Below are positions 47,750-57,995 of a DNA stretch of 64,000 bases, one piece after another. Position 1 is the first letter of the stretch; each line of letters opens with the position of its first letter. Below the pieces are notes generated by a model that was given only the letters and a program-made list of their open reading frames with translations, did no database searches and had not been told where the DNA came from. The translations under genes were made by a program, and so were the position numbers. Origin of the DNA: Cerrena zonata (taxonomy: Eukaryota > Basidiomycota > Agaricomycetes > Polyporales > Cerrenaceae); NCBI GenBank assembly GCA_038087015.1, contig JASBNA010000006.1, positions 1,364,001-1,428,000 of the forward strand, read 5' to 3'.

Positions 47750-48835
47750 TTCTCTAGCTTGAACAGAGCGCTGCGTACTGATCGATGAAGAAGAGATTGG
47801 CTGCATGAACAAGATATTGAAGCTGGAAGACTGGCAGAATCAGGACTATTAGCAAGTAGAACGTACAATAGATATCAGTATGACGTACCTTGGACAAGAG
47901 TGAAACGACCACTATACAAAACATCCCACAAAAGGATGCAGGCATGAAAAAATTATGAGACATAGCCCAAGAGTAGTCTGAATTGAGTTTCACAACGTCT
48001 CCAACAACGTCGCGAACCGCGAATTGCACTCAATAGCAAATTCCCGCCAGACAAACATCATTCAAACAACATCTTCCAAAGGTCCACTTTCATCTACAAG
48101 GCCCCATATAACCACGCGTGGAGGCAAGACCCAGCCAGAAGGTCCAACGAAGGACAGCAAGCTCATGTGGACTTACCGTGATGCCACAGATAGCTACTCA
48201 ACTGAATCCTACGTGGACAACTATCTGGCCCTTGGCAAATAAAGAGCGTGACTGCGTCCGTATCACTTTTGTAGTGTAGGATAGCAGACGCTGCTTCACG
48301 GATCAGAGAACCAGAGATTGCGATGCTCCCTTTAGTCCAATATGTCCGGCATTGATCAGGCCTTTCCGATACGCAGGTCCATCGAAGGAGTGATGTTGCA
48401 GTGAAGTAACATCCTCCCAGGATGGAAACCTAAAACCGCTGGGAAGCTTGTAAAGCAAGCACCACGAAAGTGCCGAAAGTGAACCCTGAAACGATATCAT
48501 CGATGAAAAATCAAAAACAAGAACTCACCAAAACCTCTGCGATACATTTCAACACATATTTACACCACACTCTCCGGAAGCTACCCAGTCCACACGATGT
48601 GCAAACCAGCCACCCCATCTTCGAGTTTAGTGGTGAGGATGAGAGAAGAGTGTTTTGGTATACCGATCGATGGGATTGACCATCGGGTACTGCTAGTACC
48701 GATCGAGAGAGGTTTTGTGACGCTCAGACCTTGACCCGCTCATGAGAGTAGACGTGCAGAGACGTTTTTGTGTGGAATGAGCATTCGCGGTCTTTGGACT
48801 ATGTGTGGAGTGGAAGTGGGAAGAGGGGTGTGTGG
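47750..48835 (-). repeat. Dispersed relic repeat, inverted copy
   Basis: Minus-strand copy of the family at 34225-35480, and the best preserved. In minus orientation it has GCGAATGCTCATTCCACACA, ACTAAACTCGAAGATGGGG, an intron-like GTGAGTTCTTG to GTTTCAG, a clean frame GSLSALSWCLLYKLPSGFRF (48500 to about 48440), GCAATTCGCGGTTCGCG, a frame with MSHNFFMPASFCGMFCIVVV (about 47960-47900), and a second intron-like GTACGTCATAC to CTTCCAG. This supports a multi-exon gene, possibly for a membrane protein, as the source of the repeat. No continuous product can be proposed. Confidence 0.65.
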
Positions 48836-49228
48836 ATGATGGGTGGTTTAACTAGGACTAAAAATAGACAAGCCATCATTTACGTCAGAGGACAAGGCCT
48901 TGACTGCCAACACCAGACTACTCGGCGAGTGAAACCGAAAGAGAATCAACGACTTGATGCCAGACACCATCACAGCAAAATGAGAGCCAAGGCGTGAAAT
49001 GATTCAATGAACATTACGATATACATAGATTTATATCAGGGCTCGCCCATACAAAGTAAACACATTACCCCCACACAGCAAATACTTGAACCAAGGATCG
49101 CGACGATGGGAGAAAGGTTGAACAGACTTCTCAAGCGAGGACAATGTGATACGTTCTGTCAGTAGTAATGATACATAGCTCATAGACAAGACACATAGGC
49201 CGCCAGGGAGTGACCATTATTGCTATAA
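48836..49228. other. 3' flank of F-box copy 3
   Basis: About 390 bp; no gene seen. Confidence 0.35.
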
Positions 49229-50773
49229 TCAACTACTCCGTAACGACCATTTCTTGGGAATTATACATATAGCCTTGCGTTCATGTCCCCATGTCATTCT
49301 GTGTTCGAGGAGATCGGCGACAATAGAATCGTCTGTTTCTTGTACCCCGTCTATAATCAAGTCTACTAGTGAAGGAAGTGGCAAGCGTTCTGAACTTCCA
49401 GATTCCCCTTCCCGATGATCACGCATGAAAGACGGAATGAGACGAACGGACGAGAAGTACAATTGTTGTAGATTGTGTGCTTTTGCGAACATCGCCTCGT
49501 ATATGCCTGCTTTCAACAGGTCCGTATGTTGCGTCGGAGTGATGCGTACAGACAGGCGGTCCAAATCCGCGGTTATTAAGCCTGATAACATACTCCCGAT
49601 GATGATATTGACCCTAAGATTATCGGAAGAATCAATACAGATACTGCTGCTTGTTCCGCTTCCCGTCCGCGTAATTAGGTCTAAAGGCGATTTGGTATCA
49701 CCGAGTATTATATGTTGAGGATTATTTGCGAGCTTTGAAGCGAAAAACTTCCCTAGTGTTTCTGAAGTAATCTCTTCTAAGCCATGGAGCCCCCTCAAAG
49801 TCAAATGCACGGCAGTGGTAGCAGTGAATGACAAGTACTCAAGGAAATTAACCAGGGTCGACCCAGTCGAGACTATTTGAACCCAGCGAAGACAAGGTAG
49901 CGTTACAACGCTACGTGGGTCGACCGGTTTCTGGGCAGGAGATACGATGCGTGGACATGCCTCGACCAATGTGAGAGTTTCAAGCAAAGGTACACTCCTT
50001 AATGCGGATAAGAACAATGACGTTGGGACGGTCTGCCACATCTTGTGGATCGATAAGTTTCGCAGAGTCGGTCGTATAGCAGCTTGAATGGCCGCGAAGG
50101 AGATGTTAATGAACTTGAGGCTCCGAAGAGAGGTATGTCCTTTGTCCATCCAGCTATGAAAAGGCTCGACTTGAGACCGAGGATCGGTGTGGGGAGTGAG
50201 CATCAACAGGTTGATGGTCTCTACTGATGGTAGATGACAAGAGAAAAAGGGGCCACTGCATGATGGGGCATAAGAAACGATCTGAAGTAGCTTCACACGA
50301 TGGAGGTGTGGGCGGACAGCATCGAAGATGCGGGATTCTTTTGCGAGATTAAGTTGACCAGGGATATAATAGAATAGCGATATCTTTGATGCTCGCGACC
50401 GAGTCAACATAGCGTCCAGGAAGTCAAATCTATTTAGGATGACATGAGTCCACAAGGCAGATAGTTGGATAGCAGCGTCTCTCCAACGTTGACAGACATG
50501 GATGATCGGGAGCCAATCGTAGGACGGGAACATGCAACCTGAAGCCCGTCCTTGGGCCCGGGCTGCGCTAGAACACCGACTATCATCCCATGGCAGGCTC
50601 GCACCCCATTCCTTCACGATGATTGAGAAAATCTCGAGCAGGAGCTCTGATGGCAAGCGGAAAATGGGGAGGTAGGTGTTGAGATGGTGTTTGAGGACAG
50701 AGAGCTCTTCAGAGAGCTTGGTAATTCTGTGCTCGACTTCCACTTGAGAAGCACGGGACAAATCGAGTTTCAT
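49229..50773 (-). CDS. F-box protein, expanded family (copy 3)
   Basis: A 514-residue single-exon frame starting MKLDLSRASQVEVEHRITKL, a short helix typical of this family, then the F-box at about residues 37-60 (IFRLPSELLLEIFSIIVKEW) and YDWLPIIHVCQRWRDAAIQLSALW. The rest is leucine-rich: LRSLKFINISFAAIQAAIRP, LRNLSIHKM, VPLLETLTLVEACP. It is the intact relative of the pseudogene at 37850-39316. An intron in the 5' leader is suggested by GGTGAGTATGCG (about 50830) and TCGTAG just before the ATG. It probably recruits substrates to an SCF ligase. It shares a 327 bp divergent promoter with the next F-box gene. Confidence 0.87.
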   Translation of the reverse strand: MKLDLSRASQVEVEHRITKLSEELSVLKHHLNTYLPIFRLPSELLLEIFSIIVKEWGASLPWDDSRCSSAARAQGRASGCMFPSYDWLPIIHVCQRWRDAAIQLSALWTHVILNRFDFLDAMLTRSRASKISLFYYIPGQLNLAKESRIFDAVRPHLHRVKLLQIVSYAPSCSGPFFSCHLPSVETINLLMLTPHTDPRSQVEPFHSWMDKGHTSLRSLKFINISFAAIQAAIRPTLRNLSIHKMWQTVPTSLFLSALRSVPLLETLTLVEACPRIVSPAQKPVDPRSVVTLPCLRWVQIVSTGSTLVNFLEYLSFTATTAVHLTLRGLHGLEEITSETLGKFFASKLANNPQHIILGDTKSPLDLITRTGSGTSSSICIDSSDNLRVNIIIGSMLSGLITADLDRLSVRITPTQHTDLLKAGIYEAMFAKAHNLQQLYFSSVRLIPSFMRDHREGESGSSERLPLPSLVDLIIDGVQETDDSIVADLLEHRMTWGHERKAICIIPKKWSLRSS

Positions 50774-51100
50774 AGCTACGATGTCTAAGTATAAGTTAGA
50801 AAGTTACCGAGAAAGTATCGCATACTCACCTTTAATACCAGTCAGAAAGTCAGTGGATAGAATTCCGAATCTCAGTCGTTGTAATAGTTTGTGTACAAGA
50901 ACAAAGAACTGGTATGTACACATTTAAAGATAAAGGAGCCGAAGATAAGATAAGATCAATCATCGTACACACTCCATTCCGTTTCCGGAATCCCAGAGTC
51001 ACCGATCATTCAAGTTCTTGAACCGGCCCAATAGCGACTCTGAAGGTATGCTCATATTATCGTTTCCGTTAGCTGAACTGATCGCAGGTCGTAAGAAGTC
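50774..51100. promoter_or_regulatory. Bidirectional F-box promoter with GATA sites
   Basis: 327 bp between two divergent F-box genes. GATAAGATAAGATC at 50944-50957 is the tandem GATA element found near other family members. A leader intron for the leftward gene lies between about 50770 and 50830; an acceptor-like CGCAG occurs shortly before the rightward ATG. Confidence 0.6.
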
Positions 51101-52753
51101 ATGGTTCTAGACCTGTCCCGTGTATCCGACGCCGACGTCGAACATGAAATCACTCAGTTATCTCAGGAGCTTGCAAGACTCAAAGCACATCTCAACTCTC
51201 GTCGATCCGTTTCCCATTTACCGCCGGAAATCCTGCTCCATATATTCTCTCTCATTGTTGACGAGTGGAAATCAGAGCTAGACTGGGATCGACAACGGTA
51301 TCACTGGTGTCCGGCACCATCTTCTTATACTTGGCTGCCCATCACCCATGTCTTCCATTATTGGAGGGTCGTAGCACTCCAAACCCCTGGACTTTGGGAT
51401 CATCTGGTTCTAAATAACATCCCTTCCATCGGTACTATGTTGGAGAGGTCGCAGAGTACCTCTATCTCCTTGTTCTATTGGCCTAATGACATGATTGTTG
51501 ACACCACGGAACTCGACATTCTCGAAATCCTTCACCCGCACCTTCATCGGGTGAACTTGTTACAGATCGTATCTGCGGTCCCATTTCATCATCTCTCTGG
51601 ACATCTCTTCTCATGCTCTCTACCTTCCATAGAAACAATCACATTCTCAATAGTTGATGATTATACCTATGGGGACGAGCTTCCAACAAATCAGACAGAG
51701 CCGTTTACGAGCTGGATGGATGCGGGTTATGATGCTCTTTTAAGAGTCTCGTTGTGTCGTATTCCTCTTGCTGGCGTACAGGCGGCTGTCCATTCCAGTC
51801 TCCGACACTTGTCTCTTCACGCATTGCCATTCTCAATCACGATGTCAATGCTTCTCGTCATTCTAGAACGTACTCCCCTATTGGAATCCCTTTCGTTGAT
51901 TCATGCAACTCCACATGTCCCATCGTCTGTCATGGATTTATCAGAGCCAGACAAAATCATGACATTGCCTCACCTCCGTTCACTTCAGGTGGTTGCTGCG
52001 GGAGCATCATCGGTCAACTTCCTCCGCCATATATCGTATCCTGTCACGGTCTCAATTGAGGTCAGTATTGACGAGCTCGAATATCTGGACATAACTCCGG
52101 GTACATTGGGATTTCAATTGGCGGCAAAGCTCCCACAAAATCTACGATGTATTTCCCTCCGAGCTGATAGACAAGGCTTTCAGCTCTTTGGGTGGGTGGG
52201 AAATGAACGAGGTGTGGATCTGACGGGTTCGGCAGTTTCCGCTCTCTGCAGTATTCAAATCCGTTTCATCCAAATCCAGGATGGCTGGATGAGTTGCTGG
52301 ACATTCTGCAACATGGTATTGAAGCTGCTTAGTGAGACACTAGAGGTTCTGCATATGGACATCGATGCAGGCAATGGATTCGCCCAGTTCGGTCAGGATG
52401 TATGGGACGAGGAAGTATACAACGCAATCATCACGAAGGCGATCAATATACGCAAAATATATATCTCATCGATCCACCATCTACTCCATATCCTACCCCC
52501 TTTCGAAGAAGCCGGAGACACGCAGGATTCAGATGCAAACAGCCAAACCCCGCTTCCTCTTCTCATTTACCTATGGATAGAGAAGGTCTCGGCAGGCGAT
52601 GTCGCATGCCTCAATGCCATTCTGAGAGGGAGAGAACGTGCAGGAAAGATGGTTGAAGTGTTATCTGTACCGTATTATGACGGTACATACCAAGAGACTG
52701 CTGGGCTTGTGAAGCATTTGGAAGTTCGATGCCACAGATCCGAGTCTACTTGA
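51101..52753 (+). CDS. F-box protein, expanded family (copy 4)
   Basis: A 550-residue single-exon frame. It begins MVLDLSRVSDADVEHEITQL; the F-box at about residues 39-62 reads VSHLPPEILLHIFSLIVDEW, followed by YTWLPITHVFHYWRVVALQTPGLW (the usual Cys-Arg of HVCRxW is Phe-His here). Leucine-rich body: LLRVSLCRIPLAGVQAAVHS, LRHLSLHALPFSITMSMLL, LRCISLRADRQGFQLFGW. It ends LVKHLEVRCHRSEST. Probable SCF substrate adaptor; divergent from copy 3. Only 204 bp separate its stop from the ATG of the downstream glycosidase. Confidence 0.87.
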   Translation: MVLDLSRVSDADVEHEITQLSQELARLKAHLNSRRSVSHLPPEILLHIFSLIVDEWKSELDWDRQRYHWCPAPSSYTWLPITHVFHYWRVVALQTPGLWDHLVLNNIPSIGTMLERSQSTSISLFYWPNDMIVDTTELDILEILHPHLHRVNLLQIVSAVPFHHLSGHLFSCSLPSIETITFSIVDDYTYGDELPTNQTEPFTSWMDAGYDALLRVSLCRIPLAGVQAAVHSSLRHLSLHALPFSITMSMLLVILERTPLLESLSLIHATPHVPSSVMDLSEPDKIMTLPHLRSLQVVAAGASSVNFLRHISYPVTVSIEVSIDELEYLDITPGTLGFQLAAKLPQNLRCISLRADRQGFQLFGWVGNERGVDLTGSAVSALCSIQIRFIQIQDGWMSCWTFCNMVLKLLSETLEVLHMDIDAGNGFAQFGQDVWDEEVYNAIITKAINIRKIYISSIHHLLHILPPFEEAGDTQDSDANSQTPLPLLIYLWIEKVSAGDVACLNAILRGRERAGKMVEVLSVPYYDGTYQETAGLVKHLEVRCHRSEST

Positions 52754-52957
52754 GGATAGAGTCTCCCCTCCCGGTCCGCCCCGCAGTTCTGGTGCTGCGA
52801 TTGGAATACTTCGATTCAGGGCGACGGTCAAATGACAAGCGTTTTGCTGTCATATGTGCTACGATCAGATGGTGTCTAGACCGCCGCAAAAGCACATATA
52901 AAGCTTACCTGGAACTCGAAAGCTTTCCCCCAAACGCAAACCCCAACAGGCACGACC

Positions 52958-55271
52958 ATGACAAGGTTTTCTCTATGTTCGGCCTTTTTCTGGTTTCTCC
53001 TCACTTCTACGGCTCAGGCAGCGATTAACAGGCATGCTATAGTCTCTCAGTTCAACCCTATTCGAAATGCTTCGAATCTCAATACTCCTATGCAAGTCGG
53101 GAATGGCGGGTTCGCCTTTGGTGCGGATGTGACAGGGCTCCAGACATTTCTCCCCTTCGCTATCATGTCTTCTTGGGGATGGATGAACGATAGTTTCCCT
53201 CCCGGAAAGACATTGGAAGACATCGAGAATTATCAAGGCGTTAGCTGGGATTCACATGGACGACCCGTTGAATACCTGTTTGGCGGAGAACCCGCTATTG
53301 AGCAGTGGTTGTTCTCAAATCCGAATCGCGCCAACCTAGGTCGCGTCGGTCTGCTATTTCGAGATAGCGATGGAAGCATGCTCAGGGTCGCTGAAGAAAA
53401 CCTCACCGACATACATCAAGAACTTGACCTTTGGTCAGGAACAATCACCAGCTCGTTTGCGTATAACGGCGTAAAGGTCACGGTCCGGACATATTCTGCG
53501 CAAAGTTCGAGCACTGTTGGTGTCCAGATAACCTCATCGCTCATTGAAAGCGGTCACTTGGGCGTATTCCTCGATTTCCCGTGGATCGACGGCACTGCCT
53601 CATTCTCTGCGCCGTATGTAGGCATTTGGAATGCTACAAACAGCCATACCACTTCCTTGAAGGCAGGTAGGGGTCTAGGGGGTAACGTCCAAGCCGAAAT
53701 AACCCATACACTCGTCAATAATACCTTCACTACCTCTGTTGGAGGCGATCTTTTCAAGATATCCCGAGACTCCTTATCTGCTCACCGATACAGTCTTCTT
53801 CCTAGCAAGAAATCTGAAACTTTCTCGCTAGCGATAGATTACTCGCCTGATAGTCCCAAGTCTATCCCTACACCCAGCGACATCTCCCACGAGTCTGAAC
53901 ACGTTTGGGAAACGTATTGGAGGAATAGCGGTTTCATTGATGTGGCGACAGGATCCACTGATACCAGAGCTCGAGAGCTTCAGAGACGAATCATTCTGTC
54001 ACGCTACCTAATGCGTGTAAATGAAGCTGGTGATGCACCTCCACAAGAGGTATGTTCATGCCCTTTCTGATATAAAAACTTCGCTGACGTTCCGTTAGTC
54101 AGGACTTGTCAATAACGGATGGGTACGGTTGATATTTTTGAGAACGAAATACAGTATACTCATTAGGCTGATCTCTTAGCATGGGAAGTTTCACATGGAA
54201 ATGGCTTTCTGGCATCTCGCACATTGGGCACTGTGGGATAACTGGGACCTCCTTGACCGTCCTCTCACTGCGTACTCGCGCTTTCTTACTACGTCTCTTC
54301 AACGGGCGCAAAAGCAACAGGGTTATCAGAGTGGGGCCAGATGGTCGAAAATGACTGACCCTTCTGGTCGTTCCGCTCCGGGCGACACCAACGAATTACT
54401 CATCTGGCAACAGCCCCATCCACTTGTCTTCGCGGAATACGAGTATCGAGCTACCAAATCCAAGGATACTCTGCAGAAATGGTTGCAGGTAGTAAACGAG
54501 ACGGCCAACTGGATGGCCGAGTTCGCATGGTTCAACTCCAGCACGGGAAAATACGATTTGGGCCCGCCGATGTACCTCGTGAGCGAAGATGCCGGTCCTA
54601 ACGTGACCCGAAACCCTGCGTTCGAACTGGCATACTGGAGGCATGGTTTGGATTTAGCGGAGACGTGGTTGGATCGGCTTGACGAACCTATTCCCGAAAA
54701 ATGGTCCGAGGTCAAGGCAAACCTTGCGCCACTTCCTATTGAGAACGGGCTATACGCTATATACGAAGGCCTGGAAGATAACTTTTGGACGGATCCAGCA
54801 TACATCAACACCCATCCTGCTCTTGTAGGGCTGCACGGATGGTTGCCACTTACAGCCAATGTGGATCTCGAAATTGCCAAAGCAACGGCCGACAAGGTTT
54901 ACACAAGCTGGAATTTCACCAATTGTTGGGGGTAAAGTGTTCAGTCGTGAAATTCTATTATCGTCGTACTTAACCTTGTGTCTAACAATAGGTGGGATTA
55001 TCCTATGCTCGCTATGTCTGCGGCACGCAATGGCGAAACCGAAAAAGCCATGGATTTGCTACTACACCCATTATTCAAATTCGATGATGTAGGAATGCCT
55101 GTCAGTGGAGTGCGAGTTCCGACACCTTATTTCCCTGGGTCTGGTGGATTGCTCTATGCCGTGGCGATGATGGCGGCCGGTTGGGACCAAAATTCCTCTA
55201 CGAACAGTAGTCCAGGGTTTCCCTTGAATGGTTGGAATGTGAGATCGGAGGGTATAAAACAGGCGATGTAG
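52958..55271 (+). CDS. Secreted six-hairpin glycoside hydrolase-like protein
   Basis: Four exons of about 720 residues in total. A signal peptide (MTRFSLCSAFFWFLLTSTAQA) precedes INRHAIVSQFNPIRNASN and MQVGNGGFAFGADVTGLQTF, an opening typical of (alpha/alpha)6-barrel glycosidases of the GH65/GH95-like clan. Further blocks: FGGEPAIEQWLFSNPNRANL, a beta-sandwich part, YWRNSGFIDVATGS, LQRRIILSRYLMRVN, then across two short introns NGWHGKFHMEMAFWHLAHWA, in which the Glu of MEM is in the place of the catalytic acid of GH65 (inference), and YPMLAMSAARNGETEKAMDLL near the end. N-glycosylation sequons are frequent. Substrate is not deducible; likely extracellular oligosaccharide hydrolysis. Ends at TAG 55269-55271. 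Introns begin near 54050, 54124 and 54934. Confidence 0.82.
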
Positions 55272-56336
55272 AGTTGGATTTAACCAGCGATTTCTGTGTA
55301 TTCTTCTGTAGTATCTTCTGAACTCATGATATTGCGTAACTTCTTCGATCCAAGAACATATTCTGTATACTATATCCCGTAGGACTCAGAGTTTCAACCT
55401 AAAATATAGTCTCGGCAGCCTGTGCTAGCCTGGTCCATGCTCGAAGAATTATCTATAACTTGTGACGGTGATAGGATATATGAGGAGGCTCCTGAACCTG
55501 TTAGACGTTTGGTTATTCGTGGGTGTCCATGGATCATATTTACTTCCGGATGCAGAAGTCTGCTAATCTTCGTTTACGCTTCCATACTAATGTATCTTGA
55601 GACATGTTGAGCATTTCGAGGCTCCTTCAAGTCGTTGACACAAATTTATTTATTTATTATTCCAGTAAACTTATTGTCGTTTGTATCGATCAGAATTCCC
55701 GTGGCCTTTCCTTTCGATAGATAGACAAACCAATCAGCTTGGCGACGGTATGTTTTGAGATATCGTTTTTAAATTTTAAAAAATAACAAAAACCAGATAC
55801 ATCGTATGTACTTACTGGTTTGTCACGAAGGAAACTATGGATACAAAGAATACACAGGGAGGATGGGGATAGAAGAGAGAGTAAAGAGCTCGATTGATGA
55901 GAAATAGCCCAATTGATGAAGGAGAGACGGGGAACTTGAAGAGATACAAACGACTGTATGTGAGTGTGTGCTAATCAAAGGAATGGAATGTGGCGTGACA
56001 TGAGAGGAGAGAGAAGAACAAGAAGAACAAGAAGCAGAAATAGGATATGAAGTTAGTATACATGTGTGGTACTAGGATTCGGAGATATCGTTGGCGCTCG
56101 ACTCGGACAACTCTCCTCCTTGTTTCGTACCTCTTTAGTCCGAAACTCTTGAATCTGCAAAAACTTACACGGCCAGAATTCGACACATACCTCTTCGTTT
56201 ATATCACTCTATAACATTAACATCCCGACACTTACACCTCTCTCGTCAGGTGAGCTCTCAACATGGAAGGTATGTCGCCGCATCATGATCACGTCGTGTA
56301 ATCGTAATATTCAGGTTCAATCCATCTATCTTAGCC
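55272..56336. other. Spacer with one arm of a direct repeat
   Basis: 1.07 kb. It includes the direct-repeat arm at 55785-56010 (listed below). No gene was seen; the frame at 55422-55610 reads like a fragment of an F-box C terminus (MLEELSI) but is too short to call. Confidence 0.45.
55785..56010 (+). repeat. Direct repeat, left arm
   Basis: Matches 58910-59185 in the same orientation: shared strings include ATCGTATGTA, ACTATGGATACAA, GAATACACAGGGAG, GATGAAGGAGAGAC and GAGATACAAACGAC followed by GTATGTGAGTGTGT. The right arm lies in the probable 3' flank of the gene at 59860-60688. Confidence 0.75.
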
Positions 56337-57995
56337 ATGATTCTAGACATGGAAAACGCATCCATAGCCGACATAGTGAACGAGATTGAACGACTCGAAG
56401 GCTTCGCCCCAACTTGGACACTGAAACGACATCTCAACGCTCGTCGTGCGATCTCCCGTCTACCAGCTGAGATTCTGTTGATAGCATTCTCACTTATCGT
56501 CAAGGGATGGATATCGAAAATATCATATGCTGATAATGTATGGTTCGAGATCGATCCGCGAGACATCGACGTACCGAAGTACACTTGGATCCCTTGGATC
56601 ACACACATTTGTTCTCGCTGGAGAGATATCGCACTCCAATCACCTACTTTATGGCGCTATATCATAGTAAACCGATATAATTATTTGGAAATGATGTTGC
56701 GGAGGTCGCAAGAAGTACCAATCTCGGTATACTCCCCCACCCAGATCAACGACAACGACATAACACTGCGACGCAAGATCGGTTATCTTCTCACCCCACA
56801 CCTCCATCGTATTCAATCAGTGGAGATCATTTCTGCGGATCCATACTATGAGTTACATGAAGCGACTCTGCCAGGACTTCTCCCTTCAGTACAGAGTATC
56901 ACTGTGTGGATGCTCGACGCTCCGCGAGATGATGATGACATGTGCCATGCCGTACTGTTCAATGGGTGGCTAGGTGAAAATCACAATAGTCTTCAACATC
57001 TCTCTCTTAGCTATCCCTCACTCGCTGGCCTCCAGCTAGCTGCGAGACCGAGTCTCCGATCCCTGAACCTCAACGTATTACAAGAATCGCTTGACATGCC
57101 ATACCTTCTGAGGTTATTGAAGGAAACTCCCGTACTGGAATCCCTTGCGTTAATCGATGCAATTCCATATCTTCCTGAAGATGATGTTACGGAACTGATG
57201 GAACCAAAGGAAATCGTCACATTACCTTCTCTACGCTCACTCCATATACGGTCCCCGGTGTGTATAGTGACAAATTTCCTTCGACACATCTCATATCCTG
57301 CCATAACTTCAATGGAGGTTCACCTTTGGACAGCCGATGCTCAGGAAATTCCTCCTGATGCCTTGGGGCGTGATCTCGGAGAGAGGCTTCCGAAAAATCT
57401 GCGATCCATATCAGTCAACAATGTTAAGAGTTGCAAGGAGCTCAGGTTGTTCGGATGGACCGACGGCGAGCCAAGCCTACAAGACCGGGCTCCATACCGA
57501 TTTATTGTGGAATATGATGTTTTCAGTAACCCCCACATTGCTTGCTGGATCTTCGGTGCGATGATAGGAAGATTGATAACTGAGAAATTGGAAGTTCTTC
57601 ATTTCAACATTGACAAGATGAAGATTGTAGGTGGAGACACATGGGACGATCTCTACGAGGCAATCAATACGCGGGCCATCAATGTGCACACATTACGTGT
57701 CTCATCCATGCGCCATTTACCTCACATTCTACCTCCACCCGATGATGTGGAATGTGGCAAGAATGAATACCACTCGGATTACCGCCCACCAACGCACCTT
57801 CCGAGTCTCAAAACTCTGTGGATGGGGAGATTGAAAGAACGAGAGATCGAAAGGCTTAATAGCATTCTCATGAAGAGGATAGAGGATATAAACATGCTCG
57901 AAAGGTTATCTATACCATGGGATGATGATGGTTTATTTGAGGGGACTGCTGAGCTTGTTGAATTTGTGGATGTTCGTAATGACCTTGGGGTCTGA
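56337..57995 (+). CDS. F-box protein, expanded family (copy 5)
   Basis: A 552-residue single-exon frame starting MILDMENASIADIVNEIERL. The F-box is at about residues 43-64 (ISRLPAEILLIAFSLIVKGW; note Ala-Phe for the usual Glu/His-Ile-Phe) followed by YTWIPWITHICSRWRDIALQSPTLW. Leucine-rich body: LQHLSLSYPSLAGLQLAARP, LRSLNLNVLQESLDMPYLL, LRSISVNNVKSCKELRLFGW, INVHTLRVSSMRHLPHILPP. Closest to copy 2 at 35711-37399. It ends TAELVEFVDVRNDLGV. It lies between the two arms of a direct repeat of flanking sequence. Probable SCF substrate adaptor. Confidence 0.87.
   Translation: MILDMENASIADIVNEIERLEGFAPTWTLKRHLNARRAISRLPAEILLIAFSLIVKGWISKISYADNVWFEIDPRDIDVPKYTWIPWITHICSRWRDIALQSPTLWRYIIVNRYNYLEMMLRRSQEVPISVYSPTQINDNDITLRRKIGYLLTPHLHRIQSVEIISADPYYELHEATLPGLLPSVQSITVWMLDAPRDDDDMCHAVLFNGWLGENHNSLQHLSLSYPSLAGLQLAARPSLRSLNLNVLQESLDMPYLLRLLKETPVLESLALIDAIPYLPEDDVTELMEPKEIVTLPSLRSLHIRSPVCIVTNFLRHISYPAITSMEVHLWTADAQEIPPDALGRDLGERLPKNLRSISVNNVKSCKELRLFGWTDGEPSLQDRAPYRFIVEYDVFSNPHIACWIFGAMIGRLITEKLEVLHFNIDKMKIVGGDTWDDLYEAINTRAINVHTLRVSSMRHLPHILPPPDDVECGKNEYHSDYRPPTHLPSLKTLWMGRLKEREIERLNSILMKRIEDINMLERLSIPWDDDGLFEGTAELVEFVDVRNDLGV

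Noticed and set aside
54326..54895. 189-residue minus-strand frame
   Set aside because: Antisense shadow of the conserved glycosidase exon.
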